A DNA stretch of 64,000 nucleotides from Nitrososphaeria archaeon (GCA_029775855.1 JARVJZ010000003.1:1-64000), one strand, 5' to 3'. Numbered from the stretch's first letter, positions 1 to 10,123 are shown. The notes: generated from the sequence alone by a model not told the origin. Program-made: numbers and translations.

Positions 1-84
1 CAAGATGGGGGGTAGCACCACAACCAACAGCAGAAAGCCTTAAATCAAACCCAAAACCATATAATGGAGCGAGAAAAAGAGTCG

Positions 85-3000
85 GAATCTCACATAGAGA
101 ATTGAAAGTCCTGAGCCAAATCTTCTTCAGACATCAAAACTTAAGCAGAATCTCACATAGAGAATTGAAAGATATCGTTGAGGAAGACATTCCGAAACTC
201 GCGATTCACAGAATCTCACATAGAGAATTGAAAGTCTCTTGTGGCATAAGCGAGTCTAAGGCTTTAGTGTATGGAATCTCACATAGAGAATTGAAAGAAA
301 GATGATCCTCGACCCCTATGACCACAATATTATTGTGAGAATCTCACATAGAGAATTGAAAGCAGCGGCTGAGAGCCAGTGAAGATCGAGATATACGTGT
401 CGTAGAATCTCACATAGAGAATTGAAAGAATAAAGGCAGAGGAGCCTCTTGTTTTTACTACCAAAGAGAATCTCACATAGAGAATTGAAAGTTGGATGCA
501 TCACACCAAGCAGAAACTTCATCTAACCAGAATCTCACATAGAGAATTGAAAGATGTGAGATTCTAGTCTTTACAAATTACACTTTCAGAATCTCACATA
601 GAGAATTGAAAGTTTTTAGGTAGTAGTGTTGCTAGTTTCTTCATGTATGCTGAATCTCACATAGAGAATTGAAAGTAGATAGCAGAGCCACTATGTTTAT
701 CATAAGTCACTCGAATCTCACATAGAGAATTGAAAGTAATCGGAGAAGAAGAAGACCTCAAAACAAAACTAGAAGCAGAATCTCACATAGAGAATTGAAA
801 GTTATGAATTCCACGGGTTTTAGAATAACAAAGTATTCGTAGAATCTCACATAGAGAATTGAAAGGTAAAAGTTTACTTTTTACAGTTTTTCTAAAAAAC
901 ACATAGAATCTCACATAGAGAATTGAAAGACCGTTTGACATAGATCTTCCATAAAAAGAGAAAAAGACAGAATCTCACATAGAGAATTGAAAGTCCTTTA
1001 CTAATCTCAATATAGTCTGTTTAAAGGTCTCCCTCGAATCTCACATAGAGAATTGAAAGATCGCTTTGTATAATGTTTGGTCAAGTTAATAAACGCTGAA
1101 TCTCACATAGAGAATTGAAAGTGACTATGAGCATTTCTATCGGTGGGTATGCGGAGCATACGGAATCTCACATAGAGAATTGAAAGCAAACTTCGGTGCC
1201 TCTATTTCTCTAGGTGTGAATTGAATCTCACATAGAGAATTGAAAGTAGCTAACTCACTTCTTCTCGTTTGGAGTGCTGAGATGAATCTCACATAGAGAA
1301 TTGAAAGAACCACTCAAACCGCTTGTGATTAGAGCACCAACGCACGAATCTCACATAGAGAATTGAAAGTCCCTAATCTCATTTCCATAAAGTGGGAGGC
1401 TACAATTCCTGAATCTCACATAGAGAATTGAAAGAGTTTCTATTTGCATCATGTTTATTTTTATTTCTGTTAGGGAATCTCACATAGAGAATTGAAAGAG
1501 TTCCAGGTATTCCGGTGCCTCTCACTCTTCCTCTTGTTGAATCTCACATAGAGAATTGAAAGGTGACGTTGGTTAGTTCTTTGCAATCTTTGCAGTATAA
1601 CTGAATCTCACATAGAGAATTGAAAGTCTGAGGTAAGGAGCCCCGGTAGGAAAACCCCGTATTCGAGAATCTCACATAGAGAATTGAAAGTCAAACTACT
1701 CGCCCCTCAACCTGAGCTTTTAGCTTGGGAATCTCACATAGAGAATTGAAAGTCCTTGTCAACCGAATAGTCAAAATCCACTGGAATCAAGGAATCTCAC
1801 ATAGAGAATTGAAAGACAACATCCTCTAACCCATATTCTTCAGCAAATTTTAAAAGAATCTCACATAGAGAATTGAAAGCCTACACCCTTTTTAGGTGGT
1901 GCGATATAAATATGGTGAATCTCACATAGAGAATTGAAAGAAAGCTTGGGGGGCGGCGGAGACGCGTAAAACAAGGGTGAATCTCACATAGAGAATTGAA
2001 AGTCCTCGGTTAAGCCTTCGTTGAGTAAATCAACGGTCGAAGAATCTCACATAGAGAATTGAAAGTACTTCCGACACCTCTTTAAAAAAACAGCACATGG
2101 AATCTCACATAGAGAATTGAAAGCAGCATACTTCACTCGAGTCGCTTCATTAACAAGTTTAAGAATCTCACATAGAGAATTGAAAGTTCTGAACACTTCA
2201 GGAAAGTTCTCAAGTAGAAGGAGAGAATCTCACATAGAGAATTGAAAGATAAGATGAGTTCAGAGGAGCTTGAGGAAACGCTTAGGAATCTCACATAGAG
2301 AATTGAAAGGATCATCATCTTATCTTCCAGACCATATAGAATCTATGAATCTCACATAGAGAATTGAAAGCATCTTCCGTGTTAGGTTCTCTTAAGCCTA
2401 AATATTGGGAATCTCACATAGAGAATTGAAAGATACTATAAGAAGGTTATTCCAGCTCATCAAAGAAGATCAGAATCTCACATAGAGAATTGAAAGGCAG
2501 CTACATTTGAAATATATAGTGAGTTGCCTCGACCACGGGAATCTCACATAGAGAATTGAAAGTAAGTCGTCAGCCACGACTCCACATCCGCACTTGAAAT
2601 GAATCTCACATAGAGAATTGAAAGTGCGGCTTGCCCTGCTCTATCTACGGTTATGTGTAATGAATCTCACATAGAGAATTGAAAGTTTTGAGTTTTGATA
2701 AGGTGTATAGTGCTATGTGTGTTGCTAGAATCTCACATAGAGAATTGAAAGACACCATTAAGGTGCGGGGTTAAGCACCGTAAGCGCCGAGAATCTCACA
2801 TAGAGAATTGAAAGACACAAAAGTAGCCGTATTCTTTCAGGAAATAAAGCTTATATTGGAATCTCACATAGAGAATTGAAAGCATAGCCACAGACCTTAC
2901 ATTTCATTTCTCTTTTCGCAACGAATCTCACATAGAGAATTGAAAGAATGACCCTATAGTAGGCTGCTCTCGGAACATTACCAAAGAAAGAATCTCACAT

Positions 3001-3451
3001 AGAGAATTGAAAGTCCACTGCTTCAGCCCCCTCCTTCACAGCCTCCACAGCCCGAATCTCACATAGAGAATTGAAAGTCACCAGATACACCGTTATTATT
3101 AATCTGTTTTTGCCGAATCTCACATAGAGAATTGAAAGTAGAAGTTGAGAACGTTGTTGAGGGTCGTTAATTTGAAGAATCTCACATAGAGAATTGAAAG
3201 ATAACAAGCCATTTGCGGTCACTTGAATGGTGCATTGAAGAATCTCACATAGAGAATTGAAAGAACGTAAATCAGCAAACAATCACAACTGAACAGTCAA
3301 AAGGAATCTCACATAGAGAATTGAAAGCCGTTTTATCTGAGCCCTTCGGCTTCGCAGTAATAGCTTGAATCTCACATAGAGAATTGAAAGATTAAGTGAA
3401 AGCTTTTTCAAGAAAGTGTAGATGGCTAAATCTCATATAGAGAATAGGTTC
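85..3451 (+). CRISPR. CRISPR array, 53 identical 24-nt repeats plus 1 degenerate terminal repeat, 53 spacers of 34-44 nt
   Basis: GAATCTCACATAGAGAATTGAAAG repeated at 85, 148, 211, 274, 339, 405 ... 3304, 3367. Degenerate copy AAATCTCATATAGAGAATAG at about 3428-3447. The 3' ATTGAAAG matches the 8-nt archaeal crRNA tag and the distal degenerate repeat lies on the right, so transcription is probably left to right. Confidence 0.99.
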
Positions 3452-3550
3452 GGCTTAAACAAGATGTATACATCAGAGGAGAATCCATAGCCCTTATCCT
3501 GCGGCTGTAAGTGAAGGGAAGGCGTACCCGTAAGATTTATCTTTTACCCA

Positions 3551-3886
3551 ATGGGTGCTGTGTTAACCTATAGGGTGGCTGGATTGTCTGATGCCGTTGT
3601 AGCTACTAAGAGTAAATCTGGAGGTATAAAAGAACCTAAACCTAAGAAGGAGAAGATTTTGATAGGTCCGCCTAGGCTTACACGATTTGAGAAGGCAAGG
3701 ATAATAGGCGCAAGGGCTCTCCAACTAGCATTAGGTGCGCCGCCTTTCATACCATTAGATCCGAGCGTCAAAGATCCCATGACATTAGCCCGTATGGAGT
3801 TAGAGGCGAAGGCGCTCCCCATCTCCATTAGAAGAGAGCTACCTGATGGTGAATACCAAGACATACCCATAACAGACCTACTCTAA
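3551..3886 (+). CDS. rpo6: DNA-directed RNA polymerase subunit K (Rpo6)
   Basis: RLTRFEKARIIGARALQLALGAPPFI...LPISIRRELPDGEYQDIPI is characteristic of RpoK/Rpb6. Confidence 0.93.
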   Translation: MGAVLTYRVAGLSDAVVATKSKSGGIKEPKPKKEKILIGPPRLTRFEKARIIGARALQLALGAPPFIPLDPSVKDPMTLARMELEAKALPISIRRELPDGEYQDIPITDLL

Positions 3887-3932
3887 AAATATATTTATAT
3901 AGCGTAAGCTATATGCGTTGTGCTGATGCGCT

Positions 3933-4292
3933 ATGTCCAAAACCAACAAGACTAAAAACTCTGCTGAAAATGTTGCTGCTGAAGGGCAAGCAGCTGAGAA
4001 GAAGGCAAAGCCTGAAAGATCTTCGCCTCCCAACCATATATTCATAGGGAAGAAGCCTGTGATGAGCTACGCTATGTCGGCGCTCATACAGCTGGCACAG
4101 ATGGGTGAAGTCGTGCTGAAGGCTCGAGGAATGGTAATTTCAAGAGCAGTAGATGTAGCTGAGATCATAACAAAAAGGCTAGGCAACAACGCCTACGAAG
4201 TAAAGAGCATACTAATAGATACAGAGCAAGTAGGCAGCGGCGAAGATATGAGAAATGTCTCAACAATAGAAATCAAGGTAGGAAGAAAGTAG
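3933..4292 (+). CDS. alba: DNA/RNA-binding protein Alba
   Basis: NHIFIGKKPVMSYAMSALIQLAQMGEVVLKARGMVISRAVDVAEI...STIEIKVGRK, Alba family. Confidence 0.95.
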   Translation: MSKTNKTKNSAENVAAEGQAAEKKAKPERSSPPNHIFIGKKPVMSYAMSALIQLAQMGEVVLKARGMVISRAVDVAEIITKRLGNNAYEVKSILIDTEQVGSGEDMRNVSTIEIKVGRK

Positions 4293-4313
4293 AAAGCATA
4301 GAACAACCAAGAA

Positions 4314-5570
4314 TTAGGGAAGGAAAGAAGAAGCCATCCCTAAAACGTCCCTACCAAGTATATTACCTAAGCTACCCTTTGCACAATCCCTCTCAGTAAA
4401 CCTACATAACCCATCTTTACCAGCCTTACCACCAGTTATAAGTAGCGGCACTGGATCTGAAGAATGTGCCCTAAGAGTGCAAGGGGTTGCGTGGTCAGCA
4501 GATATAACGACCACCACCTGATCTAAGTCTATGTTAAGTATCAGCCTACTAAAGAAGAGCTGATCTATCTCCTCTAAAACCTTCTTCTTAGCCCAAGGGT
4601 CACCATCATGACCAGGCTCATCAGGACCCTTAAGATGAACATAAACGCCACTATATCTTGACAGAAGCTCTAAAGCCTTTCTAGCCTTGGCTGCGTAATC
4701 TCTTACCCCACCCGCCTCAAAGCTATGCATACCCGTTATTTTAGCAACACCTTTCTCAACAGGCATATCGGTCAGCGCCGCAAAGCGCAACCCAAATCGC
4801 TCATAAATCGGCTTAATGGCTGGAAGTTCGTTGCCTGCGTCCCTAAAAAGAACTGCGTTTCCAGGCATTTGTCCACGCTTTATGCGTTCTTGGTTTATGG
4901 TGTGCTCCTTAAGCACTTTTAGAGCTTGCTTATTAAATTCATTTATGAGGTCTGCTGCTAGCTTAGCATCTCTGCTATCTTCCAAAGGTTCTGCGTTTTG
5001 TATATATGGTGAAATCTTGCCTTCTTTAGCTACTCCTAGTCTGCCTACGCGTTCATAAGCTGGATCTGTGTTGCTGATCATTCCTGAGAGCGATTCACCT
5101 TCCGCCCTTATAACGAGCACAGCCCTATGCCCTATGGAGTGCACAAATCTGAAGGATGCACCTTTTAGTTTGACTTGCTCATTCAACGCTTGAGCCAGCA
5201 TTTTAGCCTCTTCATCACTTAGATCTCGCCCAACCCTTCTATCTATGATCCTTCCCGCTTCGTCTACGGTTGCGAAGTTTGCCCTAACAGCTAGGTCTCC
5301 TGACTTGAATTCAAGATCTAAGCCTACAGCCTCTATGACTCCACGACCAGGATACTCTGTGTAGACATCATAGCCCAGCATGGAGAAGACCGCTATGTCC
5401 GATTCTGGTGATACTCCTTTACCTACTGGGTAGACCAAGCCTTTAACCCCTTGTCTAGCCAGTGCATCTAGATTCGGTGTCAACGCTGCCTCAAGCGGCG
5501 TTGTGTAGTTAAGCTGAGGATTAGGTCGGTCTCCAACACCATCTAAAAGAATGTAGAGTAGACGCTTCAA
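4314..5570 (-). CDS. apgM: 2,3-bisphosphoglycerate-independent phosphoglycerate mutase (archaeal type)
   Basis: MKRLLYILLDGVGDRPNPQLNYTTPLEAALTPNLDALA...GVSPESDIAVFSMLGYD and C-terminal VVVISADHATP. Confidence 0.93.
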   Translation of the reverse strand: MKRLLYILLDGVGDRPNPQLNYTTPLEAALTPNLDALARQGVKGLVYPVGKGVSPESDIAVFSMLGYDVYTEYPGRGVIEAVGLDLEFKSGDLAVRANFATVDEAGRIIDRRVGRDLSDEEAKMLAQALNEQVKLKGASFRFVHSIGHRAVLVIRAEGESLSGMISNTDPAYERVGRLGVAKEGKISPYIQNAEPLEDSRDAKLAADLINEFNKQALKVLKEHTINQERIKRGQMPGNAVLFRDAGNELPAIKPIYERFGLRFAALTDMPVEKGVAKITGMHSFEAGGVRDYAAKARKALELLSRYSGVYVHLKGPDEPGHDGDPWAKKKVLEEIDQLFFSRLILNIDLDQVVVVISADHATPCTLRAHSSDPVPLLITGGKAGKDGLCRFTERDCAKGSLGNILGRDVLGMASSFLP

Positions 5571-5615
5571 CTACTTACTTACGGTAGTATGCAGATGTGT
5601 AATATAAAATTTTGT

Positions 5616-5930
5616 TTAATGTGTGCTAAGATTCAGCTGTATGAATACATCTTCTGGGATCTTAAGGCGTGTCAGCTGCCTCATAGTCCGCTCATCTGCA
5701 TCTATGTCTATAAGCCTCCTGTGAACTCTCATCTCCCATTTGTCAAAGGTATGGCTTCCTTGACCTGAGGGAGCTTTGCGTGTAACAACCCTAAGCCTCT
5801 TAGTAGGTAAAGGTAGCGGACCTTTCATACGAACCCCAGTCTTCTCTACAATACCCTTTATCTCTCTACAGACCGCTTCTAGATTCTCTAGGTTTGTGCT
5901 TGTGAGCTTGATTCGTGCAGACTGGGGCAA
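5616..5930 (-). CDS. rps10: 30S ribosomal protein S10
   Basis: [23 protein letters not shown]...[40 protein letters not shown]. Confidence 0.95.
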   Translation of the reverse strand: MPQSARIKLTSTNLENLEAVCREIKGIVEKTGVRMKGPLPLPTKRLRVVTRKAPSGQGSHTFDKWEMRVHRRLIDIDADERTMRQLTRLKIPEDVFIQLNLSTH

Positions 5931-6001
5931 GTAGGTTCACCTGATGATAATGCCGCTTACCTTGAGCTATTTATAGATTTTACTAAGGTTTTTCCTTTTT
6001 T

Positions 6002-6313
6002 CTACCTCTGCTTGAGCAAACCAGCCTTCTCTACAAGTTCTCTTACAGTGTTAGGGTCTTTGACCTCCACTACTCTAGATCTACCGACATCATATATCTC
6101 AACCAAGCCAGCTGACTCAAGTGTTCTGATGTGTCTATAGACGGTTGCATAATCGATTTTAAGAGACCTTGAGACCGCCTTTATATGTAGAGGTCTTCTT
6201 GTAGCCTCTAAAAGCGAGAGTATCCTAAGCCTAGCCACGCTGCTTAATGCGTAGAATACCTTAGCAGCGTCTTTGAACACTTCTTCAGACAAGCCGCCAT
6301 AATATAGCATCAC
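6002..6313 (-). CDS. ArsR-type winged-helix transcriptional regulator
   Basis: VFYALSSVARLRILSLLEATRRPLHIKAVSRSLKIDYATVYRHIRTLESAGLVEI. Confidence 0.8.
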   Translation of the reverse strand: MMLYYGGLSEEVFKDAAKVFYALSSVARLRILSLLEATRRPLHIKAVSRSLKIDYATVYRHIRTLESAGLVEIYDVGRSRVVEVKDPNTVRELVEKAGLLKQR

Positions 6314-6422
6314 CTTATAATTAATGTTATCCTTAATTAGAGTTAGATTAACGCAAGACCAACATACAGTTGAGGCAGCAAGGGGAAGATATATTTGGAT
6401 AGTGAGGTAGAGGGGTCTATGA

Positions 6423-6498
6423 GGGGTCGTCGGCTAGTCTGGTCTAGGCTACATGGCTTGGGCCCATGTGATCGTGGGTTCAAATCCCACCGACCCCA
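6423..6498 (+). tRNA. tRNA-Pro(TGG)
   Basis: Acceptor GGGGTCG/CGACCCC, anticodon stem CATGG/CCATG with loop CTTGGGC (anticodon TGG), T arm GTGGG-TTCAAAT-CCCAC. CCA not encoded. Confidence 0.95.
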
Positions 6499-6544
6499 CT
6501 CTAACGAATATAAGGCAGCTCAGATAAGTAGAAAGTAGTAGGGG

Positions 6545-7657
6545 ATGTTATTTAGATATAATGCGCTGTCGTGCTGGGAGGATAAGCGTGTTAGAGAAAG
6601 GTTGAGCTGGTACTATGAAGTTATGCTTAACCGTAAACCAGCAAAGTTCAAAATATGCAGATTCGTTGAGAGCACTGTAAACCCCTCTGAGGTAAATTTT
6701 GATAAGCTTTTAGAGGAGCATAAAATACTTCAGCAGAAATTTATCAACCTTTTAGGCAAGATTAGATCTGGCACTGCATCTTTGGAGGAGATGGAGGAAC
6801 CTAAGAGTAGTCTTCTTGATGTGAAGATTGAGTTGGCTAAAAGGATGCTTAAGAAGTGTAGCTTTTGTGAATGGCGGTGTAGAGTAGATAGGACGATAGA
6901 GGGGAAGAGAGGCGCTTGCAAACTTGGTGAGAAGACATTTGTCTCAACATGGTTCCATCATTATGGTGAAGAGCCTCCTTTAGTGGGTTCAGGAGGCTCA
7001 GGCACTATATTTTTTACAAGCTGCACCTTTAGATGCGTCTTCTGCCAGAACTGGGATATTTCACAAGATTGGAGTAATGGTGTCGAAGTAGACGCTAGGA
7101 GACTCGCTCTAATAATTAAAAGGCTTAGGGTTGAGGGTGCGCTCAACATAAACTTCGTTGGTGGAGACCCAACTATGCATCTACACACTATCTTGGAGAG
7201 TATGCGCTATGTCGATGTTAATGTGCCTATGCTTTGGAACAGCAACATGTATCTTACAGAGGACGCTATGAACATCCTGAAGGATGTGATAGACATCTGG
7301 CTTCCAGACTTTAAGTATGGTAACGATAGATGCGCACTTAGGCTATCTAAAGTGCCTAGATACTTTGAGGCTGTGGCAAGAAACCATCGTATCGCGCACT
7401 CTAATGGCGATGTAATCATCCGCCATCTTGTGCTTCCCAACCACATAGAGTGCTGCACTAAGCCAGTATTGGCGTGGATAGCGGAAAACTGCCCGAGAGC
7501 TTTAGTCAATGTTATGGGTCAATACCACCCAGACCACCTTGTCCCATCAAACCCAGATAGATATAGTGAGGTTGCTAGAAGGCTAAGGCGAGAAGAATTA
7601 GAGAAGGCTTATGGTATAGCTGATAGTCTAGGGTTAGTCTATGAGCCCGTATCGTAA
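6545..7657 (+). CDS. Radical SAM protein, PflA/COG1313-like
   Basis: FFTSCTFRCVFCQNWDISQ (CX3CX2C) plus extra Cys motif CSFCEWRCRVDRTIEGKRGACKLG. Confidence 0.85.
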   Translation: MLFRYNALSCWEDKRVRERLSWYYEVMLNRKPAKFKICRFVESTVNPSEVNFDKLLEEHKILQQKFINLLGKIRSGTASLEEMEEPKSSLLDVKIELAKRMLKKCSFCEWRCRVDRTIEGKRGACKLGEKTFVSTWFHHYGEEPPLVGSGGSGTIFFTSCTFRCVFCQNWDISQDWSNGVEVDARRLALIIKRLRVEGALNINFVGGDPTMHLHTILESMRYVDVNVPMLWNSNMYLTEDAMNILKDVIDIWLPDFKYGNDRCALRLSKVPRYFEAVARNHRIAHSNGDVIIRHLVLPNHIECCTKPVLAWIAENCPRALVNVMGQYHPDHLVPSNPDRYSEVARRLRREELEKAYGIADSLGLVYEPVS

Positions 7658-8795
7658 AGGTGCCTCAACATGCAAGGTTTGCGAGAGTGAAGATAAACTT
7701 GTCTCATCAACCTTAGGGGTTTGTGTTGAATGCATACGCTCAAAGCCAGATGACGCCCTACCATTAACTTATGAAGCTCATAGGGTAGCAAGAGCGTTAA
7801 TCGGATTACCAGATAAACCAGCTAAAAATAGAGGTGGAATACCTTGTGCAGTCTGCTCTAACAGATGCATACTAGGTGAAGGTGAGGTAGGGTACTGTGG
7901 GCTTAAGATCAACTTCAAAGGTAGGCTCAAGAGTCTAACTTCAATCAAACAAGGGCTCTTTTACCATTACCTTGATCCTCATGTGACAAATTGCTGCTCT
8001 GCTTGGTGCTGCCCAGCTGGAACAGGTATAGGTTATCCTCAATACGCTGCAACAAATGGTGCTGAGTTAGGTTATTATAACCTAGCGATCTTCTTCTACG
8101 GCTGCAACTTCGACTGCCTCTTCTGCCAAAATCATTCGCATAAATCGTTTGCCAACATAAAACCAAAAGACATAAACACGCTAGTAGACACTACACTAGG
8201 CAACAGACGGATAACATGCTGGTGCTTCTTCGGCGGCTCACCAGAACCGCAACTACCCTTCGCCTTAGAAGCCTCTAAAACCGTTCTAGAAAGTGTAGGT
8301 AAGAGGATACTAAGAATCTGTTTCGAATGGAACGGATGCGGTAACCCACATTTAGTAAGGAAGGCTGCTGAGCTAGCATACAGAAGTGGAGGCAATCTTA
8401 AGTTTGATCTGAAGTGCTGGAGTGAAAATCTAAGCAAAGCACTTTGCGGCGTCTCTAATAGAGAAGCATTTGAAAACCTTAGGTTAGTTGCGGAAGCGTT
8501 CAAGCCGCTTAGAGAGGCACCTCCTCTTATTACTGCCACGACGCTGCTTGTGCCTGGCTATGTTGATGAGTTCGAAGTTGGGCAGATAGCTTCTTTTCTT
8601 TCAGAAATTGACCAAAATATACCTTACAGTTTACTGGTCTTCCACCCAGACTATAGGCTCTTAGACCTACCTATTACTAGTGCGGCGCATGTTGAGAGGT
8701 GCCTTAAGGCTGCTAAGAGTTTTCTCAAGAGAGTTAATGTGGGGAATGTTGAGCTCCTTGGCAGATTTGGGATCGAATTTAACAGATATATGTAG
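7641..8795 (+). CDS. Radical SAM protein, pyruvate formate-lyase activase-like
   Basis: FYGCNFDCLFCQNHSHKS (CX3CX2C) plus Cys-rich N-terminus CAVCSNRCILGEGEVGYCGLK. Overlaps the preceding gene by 17 nt. Confidence 0.85.
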   Translation: MSPYRKGASTCKVCESEDKLVSSTLGVCVECIRSKPDDALPLTYEAHRVARALIGLPDKPAKNRGGIPCAVCSNRCILGEGEVGYCGLKINFKGRLKSLTSIKQGLFYHYLDPHVTNCCSAWCCPAGTGIGYPQYAATNGAELGYYNLAIFFYGCNFDCLFCQNHSHKSFANIKPKDINTLVDTTLGNRRITCWCFFGGSPEPQLPFALEASKTVLESVGKRILRICFEWNGCGNPHLVRKAAELAYRSGGNLKFDLKCWSENLSKALCGVSNREAFENLRLVAEAFKPLREAPPLITATTLLVPGYVDEFEVGQIASFLSEIDQNIPYSLLVFHPDYRLLDLPITSAAHVERCLKAAKSFLKRVNVGNVELLGRFGIEFNRYM

Positions 8796-9336
8796 GTTCA
8801 ATTTGACTGTAAATAGGTGTTCTGCTTTGGGGCCGAAGCCTAGAGCAGCCCGCGCCTTAAGCAAGATACCCTTTGTTCCAACCCCTCAACCTATAGTTGA
8901 GAAGATGCTGCAGCTCGCTGCTGTGAAGCCAGATGAAGTTGTGTATGATCTCGGCGCTGGAGATGGAAGGGTAGTTTTCACAGCCGTAAACAAGTTTTCA
9001 GCAAGGGGGGTTGCGGTTGAACTTGACCCATGGAGAGCGAGCCTAATCAGAGAGAAGGTAGCTAGACTAAGTTTAAAAGAGCAGATAAGGGTGCGGCAAG
9101 AAGACCTCTTCCAAACCCCGCTTAAAAACGCAGATGTAGTCACTCTTTACCTACTTCCAGAAGCAAACCGCCTACTTTCAAAAAAGATGCTAGTAGAGCT
9201 TCCTGATAACGCAAGAGTAGTAGCGCACGACTACCCCATTCCAGAATGGAGACCTAAGGAAGTCCTTTACACAAAATATGATGGCAAGATCCATACTTTA
9301 TACCTCTACCAGCCTAGGATGCTGAAACACTTTTAA
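8746..9336 (+). CDS. Class I SAM-dependent methyltransferase
   Basis: FVPTPQPIVEKMLQLAAVKPDEVVYDLGAGDGRVVFTAVNKFSARGVAVELDP. Start uncertain; the track ORF opens at 8680. Confidence 0.8.
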   Translation: MLSSLADLGSNLTDICRFNLTVNRCSALGPKPRAARALSKIPFVPTPQPIVEKMLQLAAVKPDEVVYDLGAGDGRVVFTAVNKFSARGVAVELDPWRASLIREKVARLSLKEQIRVRQEDLFQTPLKNADVVTLYLLPEANRLLSKKMLVELPDNARVVAHDYPIPEWRPKEVLYTKYDGKIHTLYLYQPRMLKHF

Positions 9337-9367
9337 CATGTGGATTAGAGTACTCTGTGGTTAGAAG

Positions 9368-10123
9368 TTGAGCATTGGCAAAAGTAGAGCTAGAACGGTT
9401 GCTTCAGTAGCAATCTTCGCTGTTGTTTATGCTGTGTTGAGGCTCATCCCAACCTTTCCAATGATAGGGGTTTCAGGCGCAGTGTTCTCACTCTCAGACA
9501 TGATGGCGCCTCTCTACGGTGTCATTCTTGGACCCTTTGTCGGACCTTTAAGTGTTATACTCGGGACCTTCCTCGCTATAGCGCTTGGTAAACCTGTTTC
9601 TTTCCTCTTCTTAGACTTCTTACCGGCAACACTTAATGCTTTGGCTGTAGGTTTAATAATGCGTAGAAGGTTTGCTGTGGCGATTGGTCTTAACCTAGTT
9701 GTGTTAGCTATATTCTTAGTCAACCCGCTTACACTCATCTTTGTGAGCATAAACCTTCCTATAGCGAACTTAATTCTTCCATTTCACTGGATGCACTACC
9801 TAGCCTTAGCAGCATTAATCTCGCCTCTGAGTAGATGGGCTTCTGGTTGGGTTAAAGGGGCGTCGACAGCTAACTTAGCGAAGGGTTTGGCTGTCTTGGC
9901 CTTTATAGGCACTTTACTGCAGCACTCCACAGGAGCTATACTGTTTGAAGTTGTGCTTGGTCAATACTTAGGGGTAGTTAAGCCTGAAGCTTATCAAGCG
10001 ATCTGGAACGCGGTGTTTTATATCTACCCAATAGAAAGAGCGATGCTGGTTGTATTGGCTACTGTGGTTGGCACACCTATAGTAAGAAGCCTTAAAGCGT
10101 CGCGCCTAATTTACGTCGAATAA
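9368..10123 (+). CDS. Multispanning membrane protein, ECF transporter S-component-like
   Basis: AIFAVVYAVLRLIPTFPMIGVSGAVFSLSDMMAPLYGVILGPFVGPLSVILGTFLA; several TM segments. TTG start. Confidence 0.6.
   Translation: MSIGKSRARTVASVAIFAVVYAVLRLIPTFPMIGVSGAVFSLSDMMAPLYGVILGPFVGPLSVILGTFLAIALGKPVSFLFLDFLPATLNALAVGLIMRRRFAVAIGLNLVVLAIFLVNPLTLIFVSINLPIANLILPFHWMHYLALAALISPLSRWASGWVKGASTANLAKGLAVLAFIGTLLQHSTGAILFEVVLGQYLGVVKPEAYQAIWNAVFYIYPIERAMLVVLATVVGTPIVRSLKASRLIYVE

Noticed and set aside
102-3282. ORFs 102..305, 316..522, 2133..2318 and 2995..3282 with repeated RISHRELK / FNSLCEIL peptides
   Set aside because: Translations of the CRISPR repeats in different frames, not genes.
3451-3550. Possible small gene or tRNA remnant between the array and rpo6
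   Set aside because: No tRNA fold and only an 18-codon frame (VKGRRTRKIYLLPNGCCVNL-like); not supportable.
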